41,847 nucleotides of DNA from Butyrivibrio sp. (GCA_016297265.1 JAEDHB010000013.1:1-41847); one strand, 5' to 3'; positions 1 through 8,491 are shown, counted from the stretch's first letter. Program-made: numbers and translations. Notes: generated by a model from the sequence alone, not told the origin.

Positions 1-314
1 AAGATACAATCAAAGAGATTGCATATAGTGAAGGCTACGCGAAGGGCGAAGAATCCGGCTACGCAAAGGGCGAGAAATCCGGCTACGCAAAGGGTGAAGA
101 ATCCGGTTATGCGAAGGGCGAAGAATCCGGCTACGCAAAGGGTGAAGAATCGGGATATACTACAGGCTACGCAAAGGGCGAAGAATCCGGGTATATTAAC
201 GGAGAAATATATGGCAGAGTTAAAGCCTATCATGAACTTAATGTTTCAATAACTGAAATAGCATCAAAAGTTGGAATAAGCGTGGACAAAGTTACTGAAA
301 TACTTAATGGGTAA
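1..314 (+). CDS. 3' end of a repeat-tailed protein, probably Rpn/PD-(D/E)XK family putative transposase (partial)
   Basis: The reading frame is open from the left edge (first full codon at position 3) to TAA at 312-314, so only about the last 103 residues are present. They are an array of GYAKGEES octapeptides, then a hydrophilic linker and a short helix-turn-helix-like tail (SITEIASKVGISVDKV). Tails of charged Gly-rich repeats ending in a 'xxxIAxxxGISxExV' segment are typical of Rpn/PD-(D/E)XK nuclease-family putative transposases in Lachnospiraceae. The nuclease domain itself would lie upstream, outside the window, so the family call is an inference. A strong hairpin follows 17 bases after the stop. 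Confidence 0.6.
   Translation, partial: DTIKEIAYSEGYAKGEESGYAKGEKSGYAKGEESGYAKGEESGYAKGEESGYTTGYAKGEESGYINGEIYGRVKAYHELNVSITEIASKVGISVDKVTEILNG
33..200 (+). repeat. 24-bp tandem repeat encoding GYAKGEES
   Basis: Five contiguous 24-bp units (33-56, 57-80, 81-104, 105-128, 129-152) encode GYAKGEES, with one GYAKGEKS variant. A 12-bp half unit follows (GYTT, 153-164), then a sixth full unit (165-188) and another half unit (GYIN, 189-200). Units differ only at a few, mostly synonymous positions, so the array is probably recent and prone to copy-number change by slippage without breaking the frame. Confidence 0.9.
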
Positions 315-331
315 TTATGATGATATAACAG

Positions 332-362
332 TTTCACCCGGTCAATTATTGACCGGGTGAAA
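332..362. terminator. Hairpin between convergent genes, likely bidirectional terminator
   Basis: A perfect 14-bp inverted repeat (332-345 with 349-362) has a 3-nt TTA loop and a GC-rich core (CACCCGGTC / GACCGGGTG). It sits between the end of the repeat-tailed gene and the convergent lipoprotein gene. The flanking T tract is weak on the plus strand, so termination is inferred from stem strength and position. Confidence 0.7.
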
Positions 363-429
363 TAATTTGATGTGACTATTTGATTTATCTTGTATTACGT
401 ATATGTTGTTTTACCGATGCAGGGAGAAT

Positions 430-2400
430 TTATTCTTCCCAGGATGTTTTGGAAGGCCATCCGGATGTATCCCACACGCTTCTTATGCAGGAATAGAAAT
501 AATTTAACTTTGCCTGTATTTTGTCGGATTTCATATAATCGTAGGTTCCGGCATAAGGGTCAATCATATCATATTCCATAAGACGAGCAAGGTCCTCGGT
601 GATATATGTTTTTGCATAGCTGTCAACAAAATACACACTGTTGATATCTTCATAAAAATAACTTCCGCAATTTGAAGCGTCGCCTGCTATGTCATATCCT
701 TCTCCGTCGGAATTAATATATGCATTGTAATAGTCAAATCCCGGAGGGTTAAAGGTGTCACACCAGTAATCCTCATCAAAATATGTTTTGCTATCCTGAT
801 ATTCACATTCGGTAATTACTTCATAGATGGTGTGCGCTAATTCGTGATACATAGTTTGTATCAGAGAACCGCTGGTTGCATCAATTACCAGAATAAGACA
901 GTTATTTTTTCTGTTGGTGAATGCGGAGGCATTATTTATCGATGTATCGGCAGTCGGATGAATAGTGCCGCACAGATAGATATTCATCGCTCTGTAATTG
1001 CCCTTTGTGGTATATATATCAAAGAAATTGTCAGGATATTTGGATAAAACCTGCTCGATTTCGCTAATCGCTTCGTAGATAATATCGTTATCATCCATTG
1101 GTTCAACGGAGTAATCATCAAAATCCGTTGGTGCATTGGAACCCCATAGAATATTAAATCCATATTTTTCTTTGAGCTTAGCAGCTTTTTTTGTCAGATT
1201 TCCATAATCGCGCAGCTCTGTTATGCCAAGGTCAGAATGCTTATCATTTGATATGGTGATGGTTTCGGAACTGCCGGGCATGTTGTTGAAATCAAACAAT
1301 ATAACATTGTTAAGCTTTTCTCCTGCATAGAGGGGAAGAATTAAGCGACTTCCGTCCCGGGAAATATTGAATTGGGAGGTTGCCATATTGTAGATGTAAT
1401 CCTGTTGACCGGTCAAGTCAATTTCCTGATATGATACACATTTTCCTGTGTTCATATCCCATCTTCGCAAATAGAATTTATTATCATCCGTATATCTTGA
1501 AATGGCATAAATATAATTATCATAATATCCGAAATACGCCGGAGAAAATTCATAGTTTAATTCGCAGCTTGTTTCATTATCAAAATTATTACCGCTATAC
1601 ATTGAGGAGAGAATCTTTGAACCATCATAGCTCTGGACATATTGTTTGTCCTTTGTTTCGTATATTGAAGAATAATTATTTAATGAAAGAATAATATCTC
1701 CGGAGTCAATATCTGCTACCAAAATTTCTGTATTAAGGAAAAGTGTGTTGATGGCTTCAAAAACAAGATAATTATTCTGAGGCAAAACATCAATCAGACC
1801 CGTGAATTCATAATTGGAATAACGGTCATTGGAAATAGCGACCTTTGTTATGCCTGTGTCCATATTGGTTACTTCAATATTATGTGTGGAATCATTGATA
1901 CTGTATAGCGAGTGGTTGCCATATACATAGTAACGGATATCATCTGATGGAGTCGTGTATGTGCTTGCAGTTCCGTCCTTGTATATATACCAGCGATTGG
2001 AAGAAGGATCCTTGAGTACAATTGGATTGAGATCTACAAGGCTGATGTTGGAGAAACCTGAATCCGAGGATGGACAACTATAATCCCAGGAAGCAGTATC
2101 CTCAACAGTGCCGTCTGTCAGCGACAGAGTATGAAGGCTTAACACAGTTTTATTGCTATTAAGTGTGCAGTATATTATTGAATCATCATCGGCAAAACTG
2201 CATAATTGAAGTGTCTGATTATTGCCGGTAAAAAGTGATGCTATATCATAAGTATTATTGGAATTGTTTAACGAATAGTTTGATAAATCCAGAGGTTCTG
2301 CCGTGGTTTCTTCGTTGTCGTGATTTGTATTTTTACTATCACAGCCGGAAAATGCAAGGCAGATAACCAGCAAAAATGTAATAACCGTTATTTTTTTCAT
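430..2400 (-). CDS. Secreted lipoprotein with HExxH zinc-metallopeptidase domain
   Basis: The 656-aa product starts at ATG 2398-2400, preceded by GGAAGGAG 7 bases upstream. An in-frame upstream extension lacks a signal peptide and is not used. The N-terminus is a lipoprotein signal (MKKITVITFLLVICLAFSGC) with lipobox LAFSGC. The following ~400 residues are rich in beta strands and repeated Asp/Tyr/Ser segments, suggesting a beta-propeller-like region; this is inferred. The C-terminal part holds YHELAH, a HExxH zinc site, and later TEDLARLMEY, resembling the downstream Glu-containing helix of gluzincin-like putative metallopeptidases. It is expected to be anchored outside the membrane. The substrate is unknown. 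It is divergent from the leuA fusion gene, with a 176-bp AT-rich intergenic region between them. Confidence 0.75.
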   Translation of the reverse strand: MKKITVITFLLVICLAFSGCDSKNTNHDNEETTAEPLDLSNYSLNNSNNTYDIASLFTGNNQTLQLCSFADDDSIIYCTLNSNKTVLSLHTLSLTDGTVEDTASWDYSCPSSDSGFSNISLVDLNPIVLKDPSSNRWYIYKDGTASTYTTPSDDIRYYVYGNHSLYSINDSTHNIEVTNMDTGITKVAISNDRYSNYEFTGLIDVLPQNNYLVFEAINTLFLNTEILVADIDSGDIILSLNNYSSIYETKDKQYVQSYDGSKILSSMYSGNNFDNETSCELNYEFSPAYFGYYDNYIYAISRYTDDNKFYLRRWDMNTGKCVSYQEIDLTGQQDYIYNMATSQFNISRDGSRLILPLYAGEKLNNVILFDFNNMPGSSETITISNDKHSDLGITELRDYGNLTKKAAKLKEKYGFNILWGSNAPTDFDDYSVEPMDDNDIIYEAISEIEQVLSKYPDNFFDIYTTKGNYRAMNIYLCGTIHPTADTSINNASAFTNRKNNCLILVIDATSGSLIQTMYHELAHTIYEVITECEYQDSKTYFDEDYWCDTFNPPGFDYYNAYINSDGEGYDIAGDASNCGSYFYEDINSVYFVDSYAKTYITEDLARLMEYDMIDPYAGTYDYMKSDKIQAKLNYFYSCIRSVWDTSGWPSKTSWEE

Positions 2401-2492
2401 ATAATACTCCTTCCGTAATATATATATGGTACTATTATTTGGCATTTTTTGCAAATTAAGTAATTATAAATATTTTTTATTAATAATAGGTG

Positions 2493-2520
2493 TTGACAAA
2501 TGTTAAAATAAGTCTATAAT
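2493..2520 (+). promoter_or_regulatory. Sigma-A-type promoter of leuA fusion-gltA
   Basis: TTGACA (2493-2498) and TATAAT (2515-2520) are both perfect consensus hexamers, separated by 16 bp. They lie 57 bp upstream of the ATG at 2577. A small interrupted dyad AGTC-N9-GACT (2511-2514 / 2524-2527) overlaps the -10 box, but it is too short to call an operator alone. Confidence 0.85.
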
Positions 2521-2576
2521 AATGACTATATTTAATGCGAACAACAAAACAATATAGATATTACGGAGGTAACGAG

Positions 2577-4568
2577 ATGGAGAATTCAAGCAAATATATT
2601 AAACAATATTTTTTGCCACCGGTATGCGAATATGACTGGGCAAAAAAGGATTATATAGAAGAGCCGCCAATCTGGTGTTCGGTAGATTTGCGAGATGGAA
2701 ATCAGGCTCTTATTGAACCAATGAGTCTTGAGGAGAAAATTGAATTTTTCAAGATGCTGGTTGACATAGGATTCAAGGAGATTGAGGTTGGTTTCCCGGC
2801 TGCATCGGAGACGGAATATATTTTTATGAGAACCCTCATTGAGAGAAATATGATTCCGGAGGATGTGACTGTACAGGTGTTGACACAGGCGAGGGAGCAT
2901 ATTATCAGAAAAACCTTTGAAGCTGTCAAGGGTGCTCCTCATGCAGTGATTCATCTCTATAATTCGACATCGGTTGCACAGAGAGAACAAGTGTTTAAGA
3001 AGGACAAAGAGCAAATTAAACAACTTGCCATTGATGGCGCAAAGCTTCTTAAGAAATTAGCTGATGAGACTGACGGAGATTTTTCTTTTGAATACAGTCC
3101 TGAAAGTTTCCATGGCACAGAAGTTGATTATGCGGTGGAAGTATGCAATGCAGTTCTTGATGTATGGGAGCCTGACAAGGGAAGAAAGGCAATCATCAAC
3201 ATTCCGGCAACTGTTGAGACGGCTATGCCACATGTTTTTGCTACGCAGATTGAATATATCAGCAAGAATCTTAAATACAGGGATAATGTTGTACTCAGCC
3301 TTCATCCTCATAATGACAGAGGAACGGGAGTGGCTGATGCTGAACTTGGTATTCTTGCAGGCGGTGACAGAATTGAGGGAACTCTTTTTGGCAACGGTGA
3401 AAGAACCGGTAATGTGGATATTATCACCATTGCAATGAATATGTTTTCACATGGTGTTGATCCAAAGCTTAATTTTGCAAATATGCCTGAGATAAGAGAA
3501 AAATATGAAAGACTGACCAGGATGCATGTCAATGACCGTCAGCCATATGCAGGAGACCTTGTTTTTACGGCGTTTTCCGGTTCACATCAGGATGCCATCG
3601 CAAAGGGAATGGCATGGAGAGAAGATAAGAAACTCAAGGAGTGGACGGTTCCTTATCTTCCAATCGACCCTGTTGATGTGGGAAGAACCTATGATGCTGA
3701 TGTAATAAGAATTAACAGTCAGTCCGGCAAAGGCGGAGTTGCATACATTCTCAAACAGAACTTTTCAATTGCGCTTCCTGAAAAGATGAGGGAAGAAGTG
3801 GGATATGCTGTAAAGCAGGTATCTGACGAGGAGCATAAAGAACTTACGCCACAGTGGGTATATGAGATTTTTGAAAATAATTACATAGAAAATACACCGT
3901 TTTTTCACATTTCGGAGTGTCATTTTAAGCAAAATGATGGTATAATAGCTGAAACGACTATTGTTGCCGGGGATAAATCCATGGTGGTTAATGCCAATGG
4001 TAACGGTAGACTTGATGCAGTAAGTAACTGTATTAAACAATTCTTTGATATCAGCTATGAATTATCCGTTTATGAGGAACATGCTTTGTCTCATGGTTCT
4101 TCATCAAAGGCTATGGCATATGTAGGAATTACCTGCGACAACAAGATTTATTGGGGCTGCGGTATCGATGAAGATATAATTAAAGCTTCAATCAATGCTC
4201 TTTGTGTTGCAGTCAATAAGCTTCCTTCTGTTGGAGTAGATGAGGAAAAGGATGAGAGATTAGTTGATATACTCAATTTTATTCAGAGTAATTATCAATA
4301 TGTAACACTTGAGGCACTTGCAACAAAATTTCATCTCTCAGAGCCTTATATTTCAAAATTCATTAAAGACAAATCCGGCAAAACCTTCGGAGAACATGTA
4401 ATTAATGTCAGAATGAAGAGGGCAAAAGTTCTCCTAAAGAATGGTAACATGACTGTTGAAAATATTGCAACAAGCGTAGGCTACCAGAATGTTGAGAATT
4501 TCGGAAGACAGTTTAAGAAGATGTTTGATATGACACCAATGGAATATAGGAACTCGAGACAGAAATAG
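2577..4568 (+). CDS. leuA: 2-isopropylmalate synthase fused to a C-terminal AraC-type helix-turn-helix domain
   Basis: The 663-aa product starts at ATG 2577, with GGAGG at 2565-2569; an upstream in-frame ATG at 2535 lacks such a site. Residues ~30-400 are a DRE-TIM enzyme domain of the long LeuA type: VDLRDGNQAL (~37-46), the metal-binding HPHNDRGTG (~242-250) and GNGERTGNVD (~272-281). Residues ~430-550 match the LeuA allosteric (LeuA_dimer) domain. Normal long LeuA proteins end there at about 550-560 aa. Here ~105 more residues form an AraC/XylS double HTH: VTLEALATKFHLSEPYISKF, then MTVENIATSVGYQNVENFGR, ending FDMTPMEYR. The frame is continuous with no internal start or stop. Known role: condensation of acetyl-CoA with 2-oxoisovalerate, the first step of leucine synthesis. 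The fused domain implies DNA binding, perhaps leucine-sensed regulation (inference). It is followed 11 bp later by citrate synthase. Confidence 0.93.
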   Translation: MENSSKYIKQYFLPPVCEYDWAKKDYIEEPPIWCSVDLRDGNQALIEPMSLEEKIEFFKMLVDIGFKEIEVGFPAASETEYIFMRTLIERNMIPEDVTVQVLTQAREHIIRKTFEAVKGAPHAVIHLYNSTSVAQREQVFKKDKEQIKQLAIDGAKLLKKLADETDGDFSFEYSPESFHGTEVDYAVEVCNAVLDVWEPDKGRKAIINIPATVETAMPHVFATQIEYISKNLKYRDNVVLSLHPHNDRGTGVADAELGILAGGDRIEGTLFGNGERTGNVDIITIAMNMFSHGVDPKLNFANMPEIREKYERLTRMHVNDRQPYAGDLVFTAFSGSHQDAIAKGMAWREDKKLKEWTVPYLPIDPVDVGRTYDADVIRINSQSGKGGVAYILKQNFSIALPEKMREEVGYAVKQVSDEEHKELTPQWVYEIFENNYIENTPFFHISECHFKQNDGIIAETTIVAGDKSMVVNANGNGRLDAVSNCIKQFFDISYELSVYEEHALSHGSSSKAMAYVGITCDNKIYWGCGIDEDIIKASINALCVAVNKLPSVGVDEEKDERLVDILNFIQSNYQYVTLEALATKFHLSEPYISKFIKDKSGKTFGEHVINVRMKRAKVLLKNGNMTVENIATSVGYQNVENFGRQFKKMFDMTPMEYRNSRQK

Positions 4569-4579
4569 AAAGGGTATTT

Positions 4580-5935
4580 ATGGGAAAAAATAAAGTTAAG
4601 GATTTCACCAGGGAATATGCAAAAAAATGTTCAAGCAAAGAGAAAATAGATCTGGAACTTTATGACAAATTCGGAGTAAAAAAAGGATTAAGAGATAAGA
4701 ATGGAAAGGGAGTTCTTTCAGGTCTGACAACGGTTTCTTTGATTAAATCATCAGAAGAAATTGACGGCAAAACAGTACCATGTGACGGGGAATTATACTA
4801 CCGTGGATATAATATTCATGATTTGGTTGACGGGTTTAGGAGCAAGGGACGATTTGGATTTGAGGAGATTGCATATTTGCTGCTTTTTGATGAACTTCCA
4901 AACGAGAGCGAATTGGACAATTTCCGCGATATTCTTGCGGCGAGCAGAACACTTCCTACCAATTTTACAAGAGATGTAATTATGAAGGCTCCAAGTCAGG
5001 ATATTATGAATTCTCTTACAAAGAGTGTGCTTACACTAGCTTCTTATGATGACAATGTTTCAGATACATCAATAGATAATGTATTGAGACAGTGCCTTAT
5101 GCTTATCAGTGTATTCCCGATGTTTGCGGTGTATGCATATCAGGCATATAACCATTATGAGAAGGATGACAGTCTATATATTCACAGACCGGATGCAAAG
5201 CTTTCATTTGCGGAAAACATTCTGAGAATGCTCAGGCCGGACAAAAAATATACTGAGATTGAAGCAAAGGTTCTTGATGCTGCTCTTGTTTTGCATATGG
5301 AACACGGCGGAGGAAATAACTCAACATTTACCACGAGGGTAGTAACATCTTCCGGTTCCGATACATATTCGGTTATTGCTGCGGCACTGTCCTCATTGAA
5401 GGGACCAAAACACGGCGGTGCCAATATTAAAGTAGTAAGAATGATTGATGACCTTAAGAAAAATGTAAGCGACATCAGGGATGAGAAACAGATAAGAGAA
5501 TATCTTACCAAGCTTCTCAAAAAAGAAGCATTTGATAAGAGTGGTCTGATTTATGGAATGGGACATGCGGTATATTCAATTTCTGACCCTCGTGCCACAA
5601 TTTTTAAGAGTTTTGTTGAACAACTGGCAGCTGAGTCAAATCATAAAGAAGAATTTGAATTATATTCAATGATTGAGAGACTTGCACCAGAGGTTATTGC
5701 TGAAAACTGCCATATATACAAGGGCGTTAGTGCCAATGTGGATTTCTACAGCGGTTTTGTTTACAGCATGCTGGGGATTCCGACAGAGCTTTATACTCCG
5801 ATTTTCGCTATGGCACGTATTGTAGGCTGGAGTGCTCACAGAATTGAAGAATTGATTAATGTGGATAAAATAATAAGACCGGCATACAAGAGCATCATGA
5901 AGATGAAAGAATACAAAGATATTGATGAGAGATAA
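4580..5935 (+). CDS. gltA: Citrate synthase
   Basis: The 451-aa product begins at ATG 4580, 11 bp after the leuA fusion stop, so the two are probably co-transcribed. Citrate synthase signatures are present in order: a first His region at MEHGGGNNSTF, GPKHGGAN, the catalytic His in YGMGHAVYSISDPRA, and the catalytic Asp in NVDFYSGF, followed by a C-terminal GWSAHRIEEL segment. The enzyme condenses acetyl-CoA with oxaloacetate to citrate, feeding 2-oxoglutarate and glutamate synthesis in fermentative clostridia. The N-terminal ~40 residues are a basic extension common in the Firmicute forms. Both genes of this unit encode acetyl-CoA plus 2-oxoacid condensing enzymes. A terminator follows immediately. 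Confidence 0.93.
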   Translation: MGKNKVKDFTREYAKKCSSKEKIDLELYDKFGVKKGLRDKNGKGVLSGLTTVSLIKSSEEIDGKTVPCDGELYYRGYNIHDLVDGFRSKGRFGFEEIAYLLLFDELPNESELDNFRDILAASRTLPTNFTRDVIMKAPSQDIMNSLTKSVLTLASYDDNVSDTSIDNVLRQCLMLISVFPMFAVYAYQAYNHYEKDDSLYIHRPDAKLSFAENILRMLRPDKKYTEIEAKVLDAALVLHMEHGGGNNSTFTTRVVTSSGSDTYSVIAAALSSLKGPKHGGANIKVVRMIDDLKKNVSDIRDEKQIREYLTKLLKKEAFDKSGLIYGMGHAVYSISDPRATIFKSFVEQLAAESNHKEEFELYSMIERLAPEVIAENCHIYKGVSANVDFYSGFVYSMLGIPTELYTPIFAMARIVGWSAHRIEELINVDKIIRPAYKSIMKMKEYKDIDER

Positions 5936-5937
5936 TA

Positions 5938-5963
5938 TTAAGGGCTGATTTTTCAGCCCTTAA
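5938..5963. terminator. Bidirectional terminator between gltA and dacF-like gene
   Basis: A perfect 11-bp inverted repeat TTAAGGGCTGA / TCAGCCCTTAA (5938-5948 with 5953-5963) has a TTTT loop. It lies between the converging ends of the citrate synthase and carboxypeptidase genes, with flanking A/T bases on both sides. Confidence 0.8.
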
Positions 5964-5970
5964 TTAATTC

Positions 5971-7119
5971 TTAGGTTAGGGAATGAAGAAGTATATTAAG
6001 GCAGTGGGAGAAACTTGTTCTTTCCACATCTTCAATTGCTTCCAAATCCACCGTTCCAATCAGCTTATTATCGTAAAAATACGAAATTTGTCCTATTATT
6101 TCCCCTGCATATACGGGGGCTTCAAGGGAATCGTTAAATTCTACGGATGTGGTTATTTTTTTTTCGTCAAAAACCTCTTTGAACAGGTGCGAAAAAGGAG
6201 AAACGGGACGGCATTCCACCTCGTCATTCCGCCCTCTTAATACAGGAGCGTGGAAGGTGGGGGAGGTTGTGTCTCTGTATATTTCACAGTTTGCAAAGCC
6301 ATGGTTTAGTAGTGCTATGGAATCGGATATCCTTGTTTTGCCGGAATCACAAGCCATTACAACTCCTATGAGTTCCACATCATTCTTTTTGGCACTTGCA
6401 CTCAGACAGAATTTGGCAAGGTCTGTTGAGCCGGTTTTAAGCCCGGTTGCCCACTCGTACTGCCTTATCAGCTTGTTGGTGTTGGTAAGGGTGAATTCTT
6501 TGTCCCCGTTTCTGGTTCTGTGAATGATGTTTTCCATCCAAATGGTGCAGTATTTTTGAATTTCAGGGTATTTTGTAAGCAGTTCTCTGCTCATAATGGA
6601 TATATCTTTTGCCGTGGTCAGATGGCCATCCTCATCAAGACCGCAGCTGTTTTTGAATGTGGTTTTGTTCATGCCAAGTTCTTTTGCCCGCATGTTCATC
6701 CTGTTTACAAAGGTCGCTTCATCGCCGCAGATATATTCTGCCATAGCGACGCAGGCATCGTTGGCACTGCTTACACTGATGCATTTTATCATTGTTTCAA
6801 CGGTTTGTTTTTCACCTTCTTCAAGAAACACCTGACTGCCTCCCATGGAAGCGGCGTGGGCGGATACGGTAACTTCGTCATTAAGATGTATTTTCCCCTC
6901 ATTAAGCTCGTCGAAAATAAGGATTAAGGTCATGATTTTTGTTATACTTGCCGGTGGGAGCACTTCTTCAGGATTTTTCTCATAGATTACTTCTCCGGTT
7001 GATACCTCAATCAGAATCGCACTTTGAGCACTGAGGGAGGGTTCTGCAGAGTGTGTTTTGGTTGTGAGGCAGACGAACAGGAGAATTGATATCAGCAGGG
7101 ATATAAATATTCGCTTCAT
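5971..7119 (-). CDS. D-alanyl-D-alanine carboxypeptidase (penicillin-binding protein 5/DacF type)
   Basis: The 382-aa product starts at ATG 7117-7119 with AGAAGGAAA upstream; an in-frame 15-residue extension would bury the signal peptide and is rejected. Signal peptide residues ~1-24 probably end at THSA. S11 serine-peptidase motifs are complete: SxxK as SITK (Ser58, Lys61), SxN within SSAND, and KTG in LKTGSTD. A C-terminal beta-sandwich PBP5_C-like domain follows (around APVYAGEIIG). The enzyme removes the terminal D-Ala from peptidoglycan stem peptides outside the membrane. No clear C-terminal amphipathic anchor is proven, but the last ~20 residues (FSHCLNILLHSLT end) could serve. Conservation of paralogues (dacA, dacB, dacF) prevents a firm symbol. 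Confidence 0.9.
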   Translation of the reverse strand: MKRIFISLLISILLFVCLTTKTHSAEPSLSAQSAILIEVSTGEVIYEKNPEEVLPPASITKIMTLILIFDELNEGKIHLNDEVTVSAHAASMGGSQVFLEEGEKQTVETMIKCISVSSANDACVAMAEYICGDEATFVNRMNMRAKELGMNKTTFKNSCGLDEDGHLTTAKDISIMSRELLTKYPEIQKYCTIWMENIIHRTRNGDKEFTLTNTNKLIRQYEWATGLKTGSTDLAKFCLSASAKKNDVELIGVVMACDSGKTRISDSIALLNHGFANCEIYRDTTSPTFHAPVLRGRNDEVECRPVSPFSHLFKEVFDEKKITTSVEFNDSLEAPVYAGEIIGQISYFYDNKLIGTVDLEAIEDVERTSFSHCLNILLHSLT

Positions 7120-7157
7120 TTTGATGGTTTCCTTCTTACTATTACTATATTTTATGG

Positions 7158-7185
7158 TTGACAATACTGTTTTATGTGCTATTAT
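7158..7185 (+). promoter_or_regulatory. Promoter of the pheST T-box transcript
   Basis: TTGACA (7158-7163) and TATTAT (7180-7185) are separated by 16 bp and lie just upstream of the T-box leader. The divergent carboxypeptidase gene starts at 7119, so this is the natural start of the phe transcription unit. Confidence 0.7.
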
Positions 7186-7199
7186 AAATTAAGATATAA

Positions 7200-7443
7200 A
7201 GGCTGTGAAAACACATAGTAGTTATACAAATTTCCATCAGAGAGGTTCTGCCATCGGCTGTAAGCAGAGCCGGGTTCAGTTGTATGATGAATTTCATGTT
7301 GGAGCCGTAGTTTTGAAATTATAGTAGGAACTAACGTTTCGTGCGCGTTAAGCATAAATCAAGTGTCAGATATTTTTATCTGGAAACAGGGTGGTACCGC
7401 GATAATTTCGTCCCTTCTATTCGTAAGAGTAGAAGGTTTTTTT
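7200..7443 (+). ncRNA. T-box riboswitch (tRNA-Phe sensing) upstream of pheST
   Basis: The hallmark T-box sequence AGGGTGGTACCGCG is at 7388-7401, followed by an intrinsic terminator (7413-7443). The antiterminator bulge TGGT (7392-7395) would pair with the ACCA end of uncharged tRNA-Phe (discriminator A). The upstream ~150 nt form the Stem I region; a TTC triplet at 7293-7295 in GAATTTCATG is the likely Phe specifier codon, consistent with the downstream genes. Uncharged tRNA-Phe binding should favour antitermination and raise PheST synthesis when phenylalanine is short. Specifier assignment is by inspection, not by folding. Confidence 0.93.
7413..7443 (+). terminator. T-box leader terminator
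   Basis: CCTTCTATTC (7413-7422) and GAGTAGAAGG (7427-7436) form a 10-bp stem with one T-G wobble and a GTAA loop, followed by seven T residues (7437-7443). This is the regulated terminator of the pheST T-box. Confidence 0.93.
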
Positions 7444-7471
7444 ATTATTATTGACATGAAAGGAAGATAGT

Positions 7472-8491
7472 ATGAAAGAAAAATTGCAGGCAATAAAAGA
7501 AAAAGCTCTTGACAGAATTGCCAATTCGGAAAATCTTGATGCACTTAATGAAATTCGTGTGGCTTACCTCGGCAAGAAGGGCGAGCTTACGGAAGTGTTG
7601 AAGGGAATGAAGGATGTATCCGCAGAGGAGAGACCTAAAATCGGCGCAATGGTTAATGAGACCCGTACAATTATTGAAAACAAGCTTGAAGAAGTTAAGA
7701 ACAGGATTGCCTCAGCTGCCAGGGAATTGAAACTGAAAACGGAAGTTATTGATGTTACCCTTCCTGCGAAGAGAAATCTTATCGGTCATTCACATCCAAA
7801 TACAGTTGCTCTTGAAGAAGTTGAAAGAATCTTCGTTGGAATGGGATATGAGGTGGTGGAAGGTCCGGAGATTGAATATGATTATTACAATTTTGAAGCA
7901 CTTAATATTCCGGCTAACCATCCGGCCAAGGATGAACAGGATACTTTCTATATAAACAGTGATATTGTGTTGAGAACACAGACCTCATCCACACAGGTTC
8001 ATGAGATGGAAAAGGGAAATATTCCTATCAGAATGATTGCTCCGGGCAGAGTATTCCGTTCAGACGAAGTGGATGCAACACATTCTCCAAGCTTCCATCA
8101 GGTGGAGGGACTCGTGATTGACAAAAATATTACTTTTGCAGATTTGAAGGGAACTCTTGCTGTTTTTGCCAAGGAATTGTTTGGTGAGCAGACAAAGGTT
8201 AAATTCAGACCTCATCATTTCCCATTTACTGAGCCAAGTGCGGAAATGGATGTGTCCTGCTTTAAATGCGGCGGAAAGGGTTGCAGATTCTGCAAGGATT
8301 CCGGCTGGATAGAAATCCTCGGATGTGGTATGGTTCATCCACATGTGCTCGAAATGAGTAAAATCGATCCTGAGGAGTACAATGGTTTTGCCTTTGGTAT
8401 CGGTTTGGAGAGAATCGCTCTTCTCAAATATGAAATTGATGACATGAGATTGCTATATGAGAATGACATCAGATTCTTGAACCAGTTTTAA
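7472..8491 (+). CDS. pheS: Phenylalanyl-tRNA synthetase alpha subunit
   Basis: The 339-aa product is the normal length for PheS. An N-terminal coiled-coil tRNA-binding arm (~1-85) is followed by the class II catalytic core: motif 2 region MIAPGRVFRSDEVDATHSPS with FHQVEGLVID, and motif 3 GFAFGIGLERIALLKY. A four-Cys cluster (CFKCGGKGCRFC, ~251-262) is the zinc-ribbon-like insert common in bacterial PheS. It charges tRNA-Phe as an alpha2-beta2 enzyme with the downstream pheT product. The start ATG at 7472 has GGAAG upstream and lies 28 bp beyond the T-box terminator, which controls it. Confidence 0.96.
   Translation: MKEKLQAIKEKALDRIANSENLDALNEIRVAYLGKKGELTEVLKGMKDVSAEERPKIGAMVNETRTIIENKLEEVKNRIASAARELKLKTEVIDVTLPAKRNLIGHSHPNTVALEEVERIFVGMGYEVVEGPEIEYDYYNFEALNIPANHPAKDEQDTFYINSDIVLRTQTSSTQVHEMEKGNIPIRMIAPGRVFRSDEVDATHSPSFHQVEGLVIDKNITFADLKGTLAVFAKELFGEQTKVKFRPHHFPFTEPSAEMDVSCFKCGGKGCRFCKDSGWIEILGCGMVHPHVLEMSKIDPEEYNGFAFGIGLERIALLKYEIDDMRLLYENDIRFLNQF

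Noticed and set aside
8258..8300. Four-cysteine cluster in PheS as a possible unusual insert
   Set aside because: The CxxCGGKGCxxC segment is common in bacterial PheS sequences.
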